64,000 nt of DNA. Source: Ashinkailepas kermadecensis (Eukaryota > Arthropoda > Thecostraca > Neolepadidae). Both the position numbers and the translations under genes were made by a program. Location: assembly GCA_034440615.1 (NCBI GenBank), contig JAOTOM010004841.1, positions 5,001 to 69,000 on the forward strand, written 5' to 3'. The notes beneath the pieces were generated by a model, which saw only the letters and a program-made list of their open reading frames with translations, ran no database searches and was not told the origin of the DNA. Of the stretch, positions 10,892 through 23,899 are shown piece after piece. The stretch's first letter is position 1, and each line of letters starts with the position of its first letter.

Positions 10892-11104
10892 TCCCAGCCA
10901 CAAATTATCTTGCGGAGGAGTAAAGTAAAACTAACAACATTTAGACATCCAGGAGATGTCCCTCGCCCAGCCCCGCCTTCAGCACCTAAGACGTCACACA
11001 CACTATAACGTAAAACTCCCTTAACGTAGATGTACACTAGCCTTAGCTTCGATGACACACTAGCTTTAAAGGCGGCGCAAATAACCTTTAGGTCCGGCAC
11101 GCCT
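10892..11104 (-). repeat. right arm of inverted pair flanking the 20-bp satellite region
   Basis: Inverted counterpart of 7840-8059. It is followed by a C-run at about 11116-11131, mirroring the G-run outside the left arm. The N-terminal part of the long minus frame reaching 11100 comes from this arm. Confidence 0.75.
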
Positions 11105-11364
11105 AAAAAATAACTCCCCCCCCCACCCCCATCATCATTGGTGTTGCCAATTAAACCACATTGCTTGCATATGTGACCGAGTACACTGAAAGTTAAATCG
11201 TTAAAATTATTGGTGTTGCTATGGCAGAACCAAATATATAGGCGTTTCCATCAATAAAGAAAGTTGTTGTATTCTAATATATTTAGCAACATGTTCCTTA
11301 TTCTTTAAAAGGCAATTTAAATGGCAGCAAAAATATCTGAATGGGTGCTACACCGCCAATACTA
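11105..11364. other. unassigned AT-rich spacer
   Basis: Lies between the satellite-bearing element and the large palindrome. No feature recognised. Confidence 0.4.
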
Positions 11365-11552
11365 AAAGTTGACGACCTTCCGCCCACCAATTGTTTGGCC
11401 AATATGGAATGGGGGGGGGGGGGGCGTAGGCCACGTAGGAATTTTCAAAATTTAGGGAAAATTTAGGAAAAAATTTGGATTTGTCAAAATTTGCATTTTA
11501 TGTGACTTTCTACCTACATTATTTTCTTGAAGCTTTCGCGATTTGCATTGTT

Positions 11553-11729
11553 CGTTGGTTGGTTGGTTATTGGTTCTTACGACGCATGTGGCCGCTAGAT
11601 TATAACTAATCACGCATAACTAATCACTCACGCCGATCAGTCGTGGGCGGCGAGCGACGACAGGTGAGATTGGAACCCACAACCTTTCGGTTTAGAGCAA
11701 TATCTAACCCCAAGACCACTTCGTCCCTA
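11553..11729 (-). mobile_element. tRNA-derived SINE (family 1)
   Basis: Read on the minus strand, the head has a box A-like TGGTCTTGGGG and a box B-like GGTTCCAATCT within a tRNA-like fold. The body carries CGACTGATCGGCGTGAG and the tail CCAATAACCAACCAACCAA. The same family occurs at 19433-19604, 23534-23706 and 58967-59138. Confidence 0.7.
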
Positions 11730-12384
11730 CGATGCGTATTGCCACTTGATTTCGTTTCATAGTCGACACAACGCATGTGTATACATATATAAATGCGTGA
11801 ATTACTTGGTACATTTGTGACTTAAGGTAACAACAGGTCATGCAAATGACCTTCGATGATCATAAGATGGAAACAAACAGAAAACCAAACAAAAAACAAC
11901 AAAAACTTCTACACAGAGAAGGTGGTTTTATTTCGACTTGTAAGCACCAATGTTCCGTCCTGATCTAAAAATGCTGAAGGGCATAGTTCTTAACTTGATT
12001 GAAAGTAAAATAAGGTGAAACGTTTTGGCCCACATTGGCAAGGACTGCTGTGCTTTTAATAAAAATAAGATATATTAGATCTCAAACTTTTCTATCATGG
12101 ATCATTTTCAAGAGTGACAATATTTTGTACACATCAATTCATGACAAAAATCATACACTGAAATCACGCACCGAATTCGAATCGCATCCTCGCATATTTT
12201 GTCGCCTCAACAAGAAATCACCTTCACATCTCGCATGCACTAAGATCCACATACACGGTATGCACATTTCCCATTATCATACATCACACGGATCTCACAA
12301 TTTCTGCAATCGCCGCCCCTATCGCTCTCTCGTCCCTTAATCCTCAAATCGCACTACATTGACGCTCCTTCTCCCCCTCTCTCT

Positions 12385-12601
<217 letters not shown>

Positions 12602-12755
12602 CACCTTTCCCTCCCTCTCTCTCTGTCCCTTTTCCTTGATCACCCCTAGTATCCGTCTCTGGATCATCTCTCCATTCTTCGTATCTGACTACTCGGCTAT
12701 ATGTTTTGTATGAGTGCAAATACCATAACAAGTGCCTACGTGTGAAATACTAAGG

Positions 12756-15178
12756 TTATGTGATGTACCATGAGGAGTTCTGGGAATTCATGGTGGGATG
12801 TGTGTCTCGAATACATAGGGACTGCAAAACCTTCAGATCCGCGTTGTCTCTAGCCGACCCCAGTATCTCTACATAACAATTTACGTTGGTCTCAGAATGT
12901 TCCATGGATGGGTGGCTTTCGAGCATGTGTTCGCCCATGGGAGTCTAGGAGCGTCTCAAACGTGCGTCACTGAGATGTTCATTGTATCGCTCCCTGATAG
13001 GTCTTTTAGTTTCTCCGACATAAAATTGGTGACGGCATGCTTTGCAAACAATTTTGTATACCACGTTCTTTTTAGTGCATTTCCCTTTCAGGCCATTGAC
13101 ACAGGTGTGACATACACGGTTGCCAGGACACAGAGGATTTTGCAGGGCTGATTTTACTAATCTGGATTTCAGTGTACTTCCACTAGTCCAGGCCACCTTC
13201 AAGTTCTTTATTCGAGATGATTTTACGATCCGATTGACGCTTGTGCAACGTGCATCGTTTATAAATGGCAGTCTAATGTAAGTATCCCCTTCTGTTTTGT
13301 CCCGTTTACTCTGCTTACGTTTGTGCTGCTGTTTTACGCTTTTCCGAAACCAGGTCAGAGCCCTTTTCGCTGCCATCGATACTTTGTACCTCGGGTATCC
13401 ATTGGTAACAAACAATTCATCAATGATGCGCAACCTCCGCAAACAAGTGTCCTCGTCCGACGATAGCCTTGCTGCTCGTGACTTCTGGGATGAAAGCACT
13501 GCCGATTTCGTGCTCATGGGATGGGCTGAACAATAGTGTAAGATTACTGGGGCGGTCATGGGCTTGACATATAGTTCTGTCGAGTACGAACCATCAGCAT
13601 GAACGGTGAACCATGTATCCAGAAATGCAATGGAGCCCTTGTCTAATGAGTGTTCCAAGGTGAAGGATATTTCTGGGTGCTCCATGTTTATGTTTGTGTA
13701 AAGTTCCATCAGTGATTTAATTCCATGGGTCCAAATGCCAAATACATCGTCGATGTACCGTAGGTAGATGATCGGCTTCAAAGTTGTCTTCGCTAAGAAT
13801 TTTGCTTCAAACCAGAGCATGAAGGCTATAGCAAGGGGAGGGGCACAGCGGTTTCCCATGGCACCTCCCTTGGTTTGCTTGAAGACTGAATCACCGAATC
13901 TAAGAATGTTGTTATGGTAAATGTGGTTCAGAAACACTTCACAGTCCGGTAAGCTAACGCCGAATATATTAATATTGTTCACGTTGTGTTCAAGTAGTTT
14001 TAGGACCGCATCAATACCTTCCTGTATTGGAATACTTCCATAGAGATTTGTTACATCCATAGTGAATGCTATGTTGCCAACCGGCAAGCGCTTTGGAAAG
14101 CATTCTCGTACTTTGTCCAGATAGCTCTCAGTGTTTGTCAGATGTGCTGGTATGAAAGCCAAAATTTTGGTTAGGATTTTGCACATAAACTAGGAAAGCT
14201 TGCCTAAAGGATCTCCGCATGCTGATACTATGGGACGCAGTGGTATATCGGGTTTGTGGTTTTTTTGGAGGCCATATAACTCAGCTGTGCGGCTGAAGTG
14301 AGGATCAACGGTTGTACGACATCTTTTGGTAATTTCTGGGAGAGGGTGGACTTGATGAGGATGCTGGTTCTGATATCTAGAGTCTTAGTGGGGTTCGGGT
14401 GTTTCGATACCGGCTGATATTCCGTGGTCAATTTGGTAGCTTTTTGTACGTAATCTGCTTTGTCCATTATGACAAATCCTTTGCATTTATATGATGGCTT
14501 CATGATGATGCTGGTGTTGACTTCAAGTTCCTTGATGGCCTTACTTTGGTTATCGGTGATGTTATTTGTAGCTGTGGGGTGCCTTTTGAAAGATTTCATT
14601 AACTTGGACTTAAGGTCTCTGAAAATTTCTTCGAACTCTATCGGAGCCTTCGGTGGCTGGAATGCAGGTAAATCTGCCAATGATGGGCGAATGCCTAGGG
14701 ACTTTCGTGCTGTGTCGCCGGATAGTTGACTCATCGCCATGTGACCGTTATTGCGCTTAGAATCCCTAACATACCTCCATCTGAGTGCACAGAGCGCACG
14801 CTCAATTCCTACTTCCACTTTTCGCAAGCATGCTCGTCCTACGTTTTGTGCAAGAGCGAAATTCGGGCCATAATCAAGCACATCCAACACTTGGGCATCT
14901 AGAGGTACGTTTGATAAGTTTTGTGTGTGCCTATAATGACTATGTCTGGGTATCGGGTAAACAGGCAGATCATGGACAAACGTTTTAGTACGTATTCCCC
15001 GACGAGTGTGTGAGGCTCGTGCACTGGAAGCCATGGCCACTTGTGACCTAGTGTTCCCACTGCCCTGCAATATGCATTCGCCTATTACTGAGTGATGCAC
15101 AATTCCAACGATGCGAACAGCAGCGAGCCTAATTACCTCTCCCCACCACGGAAGCCCCTCACCGTACGACACAAACAA
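12756..15178 (-). mobile_element. Penelope-like element copy 1 (RT + GIY-YIG endonuclease), broken
   Basis: PLEs are retroelements encoding a telomerase-related RT fused to a GIY-YIG endonuclease. Visible here on the minus strand are the N-terminal motif NLSNVPLDAQVLDVLDYGPN (about residues 90-110), the RT catalytic box YLRYIDDVFGIW (YIDD codons at 13746-13757), the linker CHTCVNGLKGKC, and an endonuclease with CKACRHQFYVGETKRPIRER. Three lesions break the frame: a 1-base loss near 14307, a TAG where copy 2 has Trp (about 14190), and a TAG after DARLRRS (about 12943). After that last stop the same frame stays open to 12756 (TPMGEHMLESHPS), which matches the usual extension of PLE endonucleases. 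No active product is expected. Confidence 0.92.
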
Positions 15179-15231
15179 TCACTAGCCAGTTCCTGCAGCT
15201 CCGGTACCAGCTGTGTAGGCTTGCCGAACAC

Positions 15232-15898
15232 TATACAGGTCGATAGCCATTCTGCGTTAGGAAAGATTGCTAAGTAGGGTTCGTCATATGAAGAAAGTCC
15301 GATTACTGGAGCGACGTGCACAAGCATCAATGGAAGCTGTTTACACACCAGGAGGGGGTTACGCCGAGCAACAGCGTACCTTCGGCCAACATAACAGCAC
15401 AAACAATGGCAACAACGTCGCTCATTGCAACACTGCTCTGGTAAGAACTACCAAGAGTATCAGTACCAGAAATGGCAGGAGCACTGCCGGTAACAACGGC
15501 ATTCTTCAAGTCGGCGAAACCTACCGGAACAGCAGCGTTTCTCAGGACAGGGCCGAGAGGAATAGCAACACCACCGAAGACAATGGGGCCCCTCAGGGCA
15601 GGACGTTCAGGGACAGCAGCGTCACCAAGATGAACACCGCGACTGAGAACGGCAGGACGACCGAGGGCAACAGCACCGCTCAGGGCAGGACTGCCACAGA
15701 CAGCACCACTACCAAGGACAGTACCGCCCAGGACAGCACCGCCAGGGACAGCAGCACTACACATAGCGATATCACTGCACAGATGAGTACTGGTGGCAAG
15801 AAAGCCTTTCCCAAAGCGCAGTAATAAGCAATGGTCTGTCGTTTATGATGACCATAGTAATAACGCTTCGAACAGCTTGTTGCTTTCTTGTGAACTCA
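15232..15898. other. unique centre (spacer) of the palindrome
   Basis: 667 bp with no inverted counterpart. It contains a repetitive region open on both strands (see the next entry). The sequence right of 15824 and left of 15267 is non-coding in appearance. Confidence 0.7.
15267..15824. other. low-complexity open region, possible exon on either strand
   Basis: The plus frame (185 codons) is rich in Asn, Thr, Ser and Arg with recurring NGRTTEG/AQGRT-like units. The minus frame (15764-15327, 145 codons) reads as Gly/Ala/Val/Leu/Pro-rich with units such as VLGGAV, AAVPERPAL and RPAVLSRG, and its codons nearly all end in C or T, a coding-like bias. This composition recalls structural (for example cuticular) proteins, but no signal peptide or known motif is seen. 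A degenerate minisatellite would look the same. Function unknown. Confidence 0.3.
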
Positions 15899-15949
15899 GT
15901 GTTCGGCAAGCCTACACAGCTGGTACCGGAGCTGCAGGAACTGGCTAGT

Positions 15950-18428
15950 GATTGTTTGTGTTGTACGGTGAGGGGCTTCCGTGGTGGGGGAGAGGTAATT
16001 AGGCTCGCTGCTGTTCGCATCGTTGGAATTGTGCATCACTCAATAATAGGCGAATGCATATTGCAGGGCAGTGGGAACACTAGGTCACAAGTGGCCATGG
16101 CTTCCAGTGCACGAGCCTCACACACTCGTCGGGGAATACGTACTAAAACTTTTGTCCATGATCTGCCTGTTAACCCGATACCCAGACATAGTCATTATAG
16201 GCACACACAAAATTTATCAAACGTACCTCTTGATGTCCAAGTGTTGGACGTGCTTGATAATGGCCCGAATTTCGCTCTTGCACAAAACGTAGGATGAGCA
16301 TGCTTGCGAAAAGTGGAAGTAGGAATTGAGCGTACGCTCTATGCACTCAAATGGAGGTATGTTAGGGATTCTAAGCGCAATAACGGTCACATGGCGATGA
16401 GTCAACTATCCGGCGACACAACACGAAATTCCCTAGGCATTCGCCCATCATTCGCAGATTTACCTGCATTCCAGCCACCGAAGGCTCCGATAGAGTTCGA
16501 AGACATTTTCAGAGACCTTAAGTCCAAGTTAATGAAATCTTTCAAAAGGCACCCCACAGCTACAAATAACATCACCGATAACCAAAGTAAGGCCATCAAG
16601 GAACTTGAAGTCAACACCAGCATCATCATGAAGCCATCAGATAAATGCAAAGGATTTGTCATAATGGACAAAGCAGATTACGTACAAAAAGCTACCAAAT
16701 TGACCACGAAATATCAGCCGATATCGAAACAACCGAACCCCACTAAGACTCTAGATATCAGAACCAGCATCCTCATCAAGTCCACCCTCTCCCAGAAATT
16801 ATCAAAAGATGTACAACCGTTGATCCCTCACTTCAGCCGCACAGCTGAGTTATATGGCCTCCCAAAAAACCACAAACCCGATATACCACTATCCCATAGT
16901 ATCAGCATGCGGAGATCCTTTAGACAAGCTTTCCTGGTTTATGTGCAAAATCCTAACCCAAATTTTGGCTTTCATACCAGCACATCTGACAAACACTGGG
17001 AGCTATCTGGACAAAGTACGAGAATGCTTTCCAAAGCGCTTGCCGGTTGGCAGCATAGCATTCACTATGGATGTAACAAATATTTATGGAAGTATTCCAA
17101 TACAGGAAGGTATTGATGCGGTCCTAAAACTACTTGAACACAACGTGAACAATATTAATATATTCGGCCTTAGCTTACCGGACTGTGAAGTGTTTCTGAA
17201 CCACATTTACCATAACAACATTCTTAGATTCGGTGATTCAGTCTTCAAGCAAACCAAGGGAGGTGCCATGGGAAACCGCTGTGCCCCTCCCCTTGCTATA
17301 GCCTTCATGCACTGGTTTGAAACAAAATTCTTAGCGAAGACAACTTTGAAGCCGATCATCTACCTACGGTACATCGACGATGTATTTGGCATTTGGACCC
17401 ATGGAATTATATCACTGATGGAACTTTACACAAACATAAACATGGAGCACCCAGAAATATCCTTCACCTTGGAACACTCATTAGACAAGGGCTCCATTGC
17501 ATTTCTGGATACATGGTTCACCGTTCATGCTGATGGTTCGTACTCGACAGAACTATATGTCAAGCCCATGACCGCCCCAATAATCTCACACTATTGTTCA
17601 GCTCATCCCATGAGCACGAAATCGGCAGTGCTTTCATCCCAGATGTTACGAGCAGCAAAGCTATCGTCGGACGAGGACACTTGTTTGCGGAGTTTGCGCA
17701 TCATTGATGAATTGTTTGTTACCAATGGATACCCGAGGTACAAAGTATCGATGGCAGCGAAAAGGGCTCTGACCTGGTTTCGGAAAAGCGTAAAACAGCA
17801 GCACAAACGTAAGCAGAGTAAACGGGACAAAACAGAAGGGGATACTTACATTAGACTGCCATTTATAAACGATGCACTTTGCACAAGGATCGTAAAATCA
17901 TCTCGAATAAAGAACTTGAAGGTGGCCTGGACTAGTGGAAGTACACTGAAATCCAGATTAGTAAAATCAGCCCTGCAAAATCCTCAGTGTCCTTCTGGCA
18001 ACCGTGTATGTCACACCTGTGTCAATGGCCTGAAAGGGAAATGCACTAAAAAGAACGTGGTATACAAAATTGTTTGCAAAGCATGCCGTCACCAATTTTA
18101 TATCGGAGAAACTAAAAGACCTATCAGGGAGCGATACAATGAACATCTCAGTGACGCACGTTTGAGACGCTCCTAGACTCCCATGGGCGAACACATGCTC
18201 GAAAGCCACCCATCCATGGAATATTCTGAGACCAACGTAAATTTGTATGTAGAGATACTGGGGTCAGCTAGAGACAACGCGGATCTGAAGGTTTTGGAGT
18301 CCCTATGTATTCGAGACACACATTCCACCATGAATTCCCAGAATTCCTCATGGTACATCACATCTAGTATTTCACACGTAGGCACTTGTTATGGTATTTG
18401 CACTCATACAAAGCATATAGCAGAGTAG
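15950..18428 (+). mobile_element. Penelope-like element copy 2 (RT + GIY-YIG endonuclease), broken
   Basis: Plus-strand partner of copy 1. The order is N-terminal NLSNVPLDVQVLDVLDNGPN, RT with YIDD at 17370-17381, linker CHTCVNGLKGKC, and endonuclease CKACRHQFYIGETKRP. Its own lesions are CGA to TGA at 16295-16297 and a 2-base loss near 16890 that shifts the frame at the motif matching DIPLRPIVSA in copy 1. It shares with copy 1 the TAG at 18174-18176 after DARLRRS, beyond which the same frame is open to 18428. Private lesions differ between the copies, so they have decayed separately. Confidence 0.92.
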
Positions 18429-18517
18429 TCAGATATGAAGAATGGAGAGATGATCCAGAGACGGATACTAGGGGTGATGAAGGAAAAGGGAGAGAGAGAG
18501 AGAGGGAGGGAAAGATG

Positions 18518-18774
<257 letters not shown>

Positions 18775-19432
18775 AGAGAGAGGGGGAGAGGGAGCGTCAG
18801 TGTAGTGCGATTTGAGGGTTAAGGGACGAGAGAGCGATAGGGGAGGCGATTGCAGAAATTGTGAGATCCGTGTGATGTATGATATTGGGAAATGTGCATA
18901 CCGTGTATGTTGAGCTTAGTGCATGCGAGATGTGAAGGTGATTTCTTGTTGAGGCGACAAAATATGCGAGGATGCGATTCGAATTCGGTGCGTGATTTCA
19001 GTGTATGATTTTTGTCATGAATTGATGTGTACAAAATATTGTCACTCTTGAAAATGATCCATGATCGAAAAGTTTGAGATCTAATATATCTAATTTTTAT
19101 TAAAAGCACAGCATTCCTTACCAATGTGGGCCAAAACGTTTCACCTTATTTTACTTTCAATCAAGTTAAGAACTATGCCCTTCGGCATTTTTAGATCAGG
19201 ACGGAACATTGGTGCTTACAAGTCGAAATAAAACCACCTTCTCTGTGTAGAAGTTTTTGTTGTTTTTTTGTTTGGTTTTCTGTTTGTTTCCATCTTATGA
19301 TCATCGAAGGTCATTTGCATGACCTGTTGTTACCTTAAGTCACAAATGTACCAAGTAATTCACGCATTTATATATGTAGACACATGCGTTGTGTCGACTA
19401 TGAAACGAAATCAAGTGGCAATACGCATCGTA

Positions 19433-19604
19433 GGGACGAAGTGGTCTTGGGGTTAGATATTGCTCTCTAAACCGGAAGGTTGTGGGTTCCAATCTCACCT
19501 GTCGTCGCTCGCCGCCCACGACTGATCGGCGTGAGTGATTAGTAATGCTAATAATCTAGCGGCCAAATGCGTCGTAAGAACCAATAACCAACCAACCAAC
19601 TAAC
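19433..19604 (+). mobile_element. tRNA-derived SINE (family 1)
   Basis: Same family and mirror position as 11553-11729. The head is GGGACGAAGTGGTCTTGGGG, box B GGTTCCAATCT is near 19488, and the tail is CCAATAACCAACCAACCAAC. Part of the duplicated palindrome arm. Confidence 0.7.
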
Positions 19605-19791
19605 AATGCAAATCGCGAAAGCTTCAAGAACATAATGTAGGTAGAAAGTCACATAAAATGCAAATTTTGACAATCCAAATTCTTTTCCTAAATTTTCCAT
19701 AAATTTTGAAAATTCCTACTTTGCCCACGCCCCTCCATGGGGGGGGGGGCACTCCATATTGGCCAAACAATTGGTGGTCAGCAACTTTCCG

Positions 19792-20454
19792 AACCCAACT
19801 CCGAATAACCAATTTCGGGCTGAAACTTCAAGTCAACTCCGAATCACCCACTTAGGTTCCCCCTAACTCAACCCGCGAGTCACTAGGGGGGGGGATTTTC
19901 GGCCTCCTGGTTTATCTGCCGTAACAGCCAAACCAATTGAGACAGCAGCTTGATAATTCCATTGCCTTCAAATGAGTACTTAGCGTACGTTGTGTAAAAA
20001 TACTTCTTTTTCCTTTTTTTAAGGTCCGCCACCCAGGATAAGGTGACCAGGAGCGCCCCCTCCTCTTACCCAACGACTGCAACCACCTTACGTTAACACC
20101 ATAAAATAAAAGTAAAGTCGTGGCACTCCCAGCTAAGAGATGGAAACCAAATAAATAAGCATACAAAGCACCCGGTATTAGAGCAATAAAACTAATAATA
20201 AAGAATGCAGTAAGTAGTCATACCCAAAGGTGGCATATGACTGGCCCTAGTTCCATCCCAACAAGAAGTTAAGATCTAAACTATATTGTTAATAGCTGGT
20301 TAGTGGACAGATGATAGTGAGCACTCCTAATTTTAAATTCATTTTGTTTACTTTGGCTCCTCGCACAACTCCATCCAGCTAAGCATAGGCTTGTTGCTGG
20401 GTGGAGTGTAGGAGGAACTATGGTTGGGTGTTTTCAACCTTTATATATAGTTAA
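19792..20454. other. unassigned, with a short hairpin and a weak 5S-like patch
   Basis: No gene. CTCCATCCAGC (20369-20379) pairs with GCTGGGTGGAG (20396-20406). Around 20269-20320, AAGAAGTTAAG followed by TGGTTAGTGGACAGATGATA is loosely similar to the 5S rRNA internal control region. This is not strong enough to call. Confidence 0.35.
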
Positions 20455-20640
20455 GCACACACACAACACACACACAACAAACACACAACACACACACAAC
20501 AAACACGCAACACACGCGCACGCCCGCGCCCACGTACACACACACGCACACGCACACGCACTCACGTGCCAGCACCCCTGCACACACATACATCCAAGAA
20601 CATGCACACACACAAACACACATACATATGCATGTGCACT
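20455..20640. repeat. (CA)n-rich microsatellite with AACA/GCAC variants
   Basis: Imperfect CA repeat. His-Thr or Val-Cys frames on both strands are artefacts. Confidence 0.9.
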
Positions 20641-20674
20641 CCCTTAGTATCCAACAGGTGTATGCTCAAGTCAG

Positions 20675-21118
20675 TTAATATCTGCTCAAGAAGTATGTCT
20701 TAATGTGATGTTTTAGAACAATCTTAGAATTTTGTATCTCTGTATGCAGAACATGTTTTGCTATGATAATATTCCAAAGCTTGGGTCCAAAACATTCAAT
20801 GGTGAAGAGACGATAATTTTTGTTTGAATAGCTGTGTTGGAAGTGGTTTTGTAATCTTGTGGAGTATGGGGTATTAAGCGATTCTGTGAAAAGGGGTCTA
20901 ATAGAATGAGGTAGCTGATTATAAATGAATTTTTGCATAATAAGCAACATTTGAAGTTTTGCTATATATTGGACTTTTAATATTTTGTACTTCTTAAAGA
21001 TAGGATTTGCACTCTGAGGGGGAAATACAGCTTCAATAATACGCATCATTCTTTTCTGAAGTAAGGATAATTTAAAAATAAAGTAAAAATACTTGACATC
21101 AAGGTCATCATAAGTCAT
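20675..21118 (-). mobile_element. 3' fragment of a LINE reverse transcriptase
   Basis: A 147-codon minus frame matches the C-terminal region typical of CR1/L2/Daphne-like LINE polyproteins. It shows LLQKRMMRIIEAVFP, then FKKYKILKVQYIAKLQ, a TRLQNHFQHSY-like stretch and a terminal FGPKLWNII motif. The catalytic RT core (YADD) and any endonuclease are missing, as expected for a 5'-truncated insertion. The frame is intact over this length and AT-rich. Confidence 0.8.
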
Positions 21119-21649
21119 GTTCTCATGGCGTCATAAAGTTGTTCGTAGGCGTTGTTTTTTTTAACGTCTCAAACGGTTGCTTGTTGTTATTGGATACAAT
21201 CGAACCAACGTATACTGACATGTCAAAGCAGATGCAGTTGATGTACCACAGGTCATTGTATTACCATGTGACCATACCTAGGTCATTCTGGGTCACTTTG
21301 ATATTATTCATTTCATTCAAATAGAATCACCACTTAGGGGTGGAAAAGATGTTCAAGTCGTTATAAAATCGATATATAGGCTACCAAAGACATCCTTAGC
21401 TGTGAGGTTATCATATATCAAGCATACACATATCTGCTTTCAGGTGCAATGCCAGGTCATGTTATCATCACAACACAGATTCGATCGCAGGTGCTGCTTT
21501 TCCCGCCGGAAACGGTTGCTTGTTGTCATCCGACACAAATCTAGCACTGGCAGGTCAATCCAGCTGTAATTATTACAGAGGTCAGTGTCTATCACGTGAC
21601 CTCAAATATTTCATACTGGATACGATAGAAGCGAGAGGGAGAGAGATCA
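21119..21649. repeat. two diverged copies of a ~340-bp repeat with AGGTCA words
   Basis: AAACGGTTGCTTGTTGT occurs at about 21171 and again near 21509, each followed by similar sequence ending in CATGTGACC or CACGTGACC, so this is a diverged direct repeat. AGGTCA or TGACCT is found at 21102, 21250, 21280, 21454, 21552, 21579 and 21597. Confidence 0.6.
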
Positions 21650-23411
<1,762 letters not shown>

Positions 23412-23533
23412 TTTATTCGACGATGTGTATGTTTATGTTTATTAAGCATCCTCACCAACGGGGAAAATCGTCCAATAACTGGTGAAGTCACATAATTAAA
23501 AGAGCAGTGTTCAGTACATGTCAACATAACAAC

Positions 23534-23706
23534 TCTTGGTTGGTTATTGGTTCTACGACACGTCGACCGTTGTGTCATATAGCGTCGCCAATCTCTCACG
23601 CCGATTGGTCGCGGGCGAAGAGTAGCGACAGGTGAGACTCGAACTCACCAACATAACAACTCTGAGTAATAGCATGCGACTGCAGTGCCATATAGTGGGC
23701 TCGGAT
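23534..23706 (-). mobile_element. tRNA-derived SINE (family 1)
   Basis: On the minus strand the T-arm-like GGTGAGTTCGAGTCTCACC forms a perfect stem around TTCGAGT. It is followed by the family body (CGACCAATCGGCGTGAG) and tail (CCAATAACCAACCAAG). Confidence 0.75.
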
Positions 23707-23899
23707 CTATCGTCACCGTCACCGTCACCGTCACTGTTACCCTCCTCCTCACTCCACACACCAACAAACACACACCGGCTTAAATAAAAATACTTCAGCG
23801 ATCAGATGCAGGCTAAAACACACCGGCATTGATGAAGCATCAGAGCACAGCAGACCTGAACGGTGATGACGATGGGTGAAAGTATTTCCTTGGTGCCTA

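Noticed and set aside
9411..11100. Two long minus-strand frames (427 and 465 codons) of His/Arg/Ser/Pro repeats
   Set aside because: They are the 20-bp satellite read in different phases; the period of 20 residues equals 3 units. No gene signal.
23534..23706. Functional tRNA gene
   Set aside because: The T-arm is good, but the acceptor and D arms do not pair properly and the sequence continues into a SINE body and tail.
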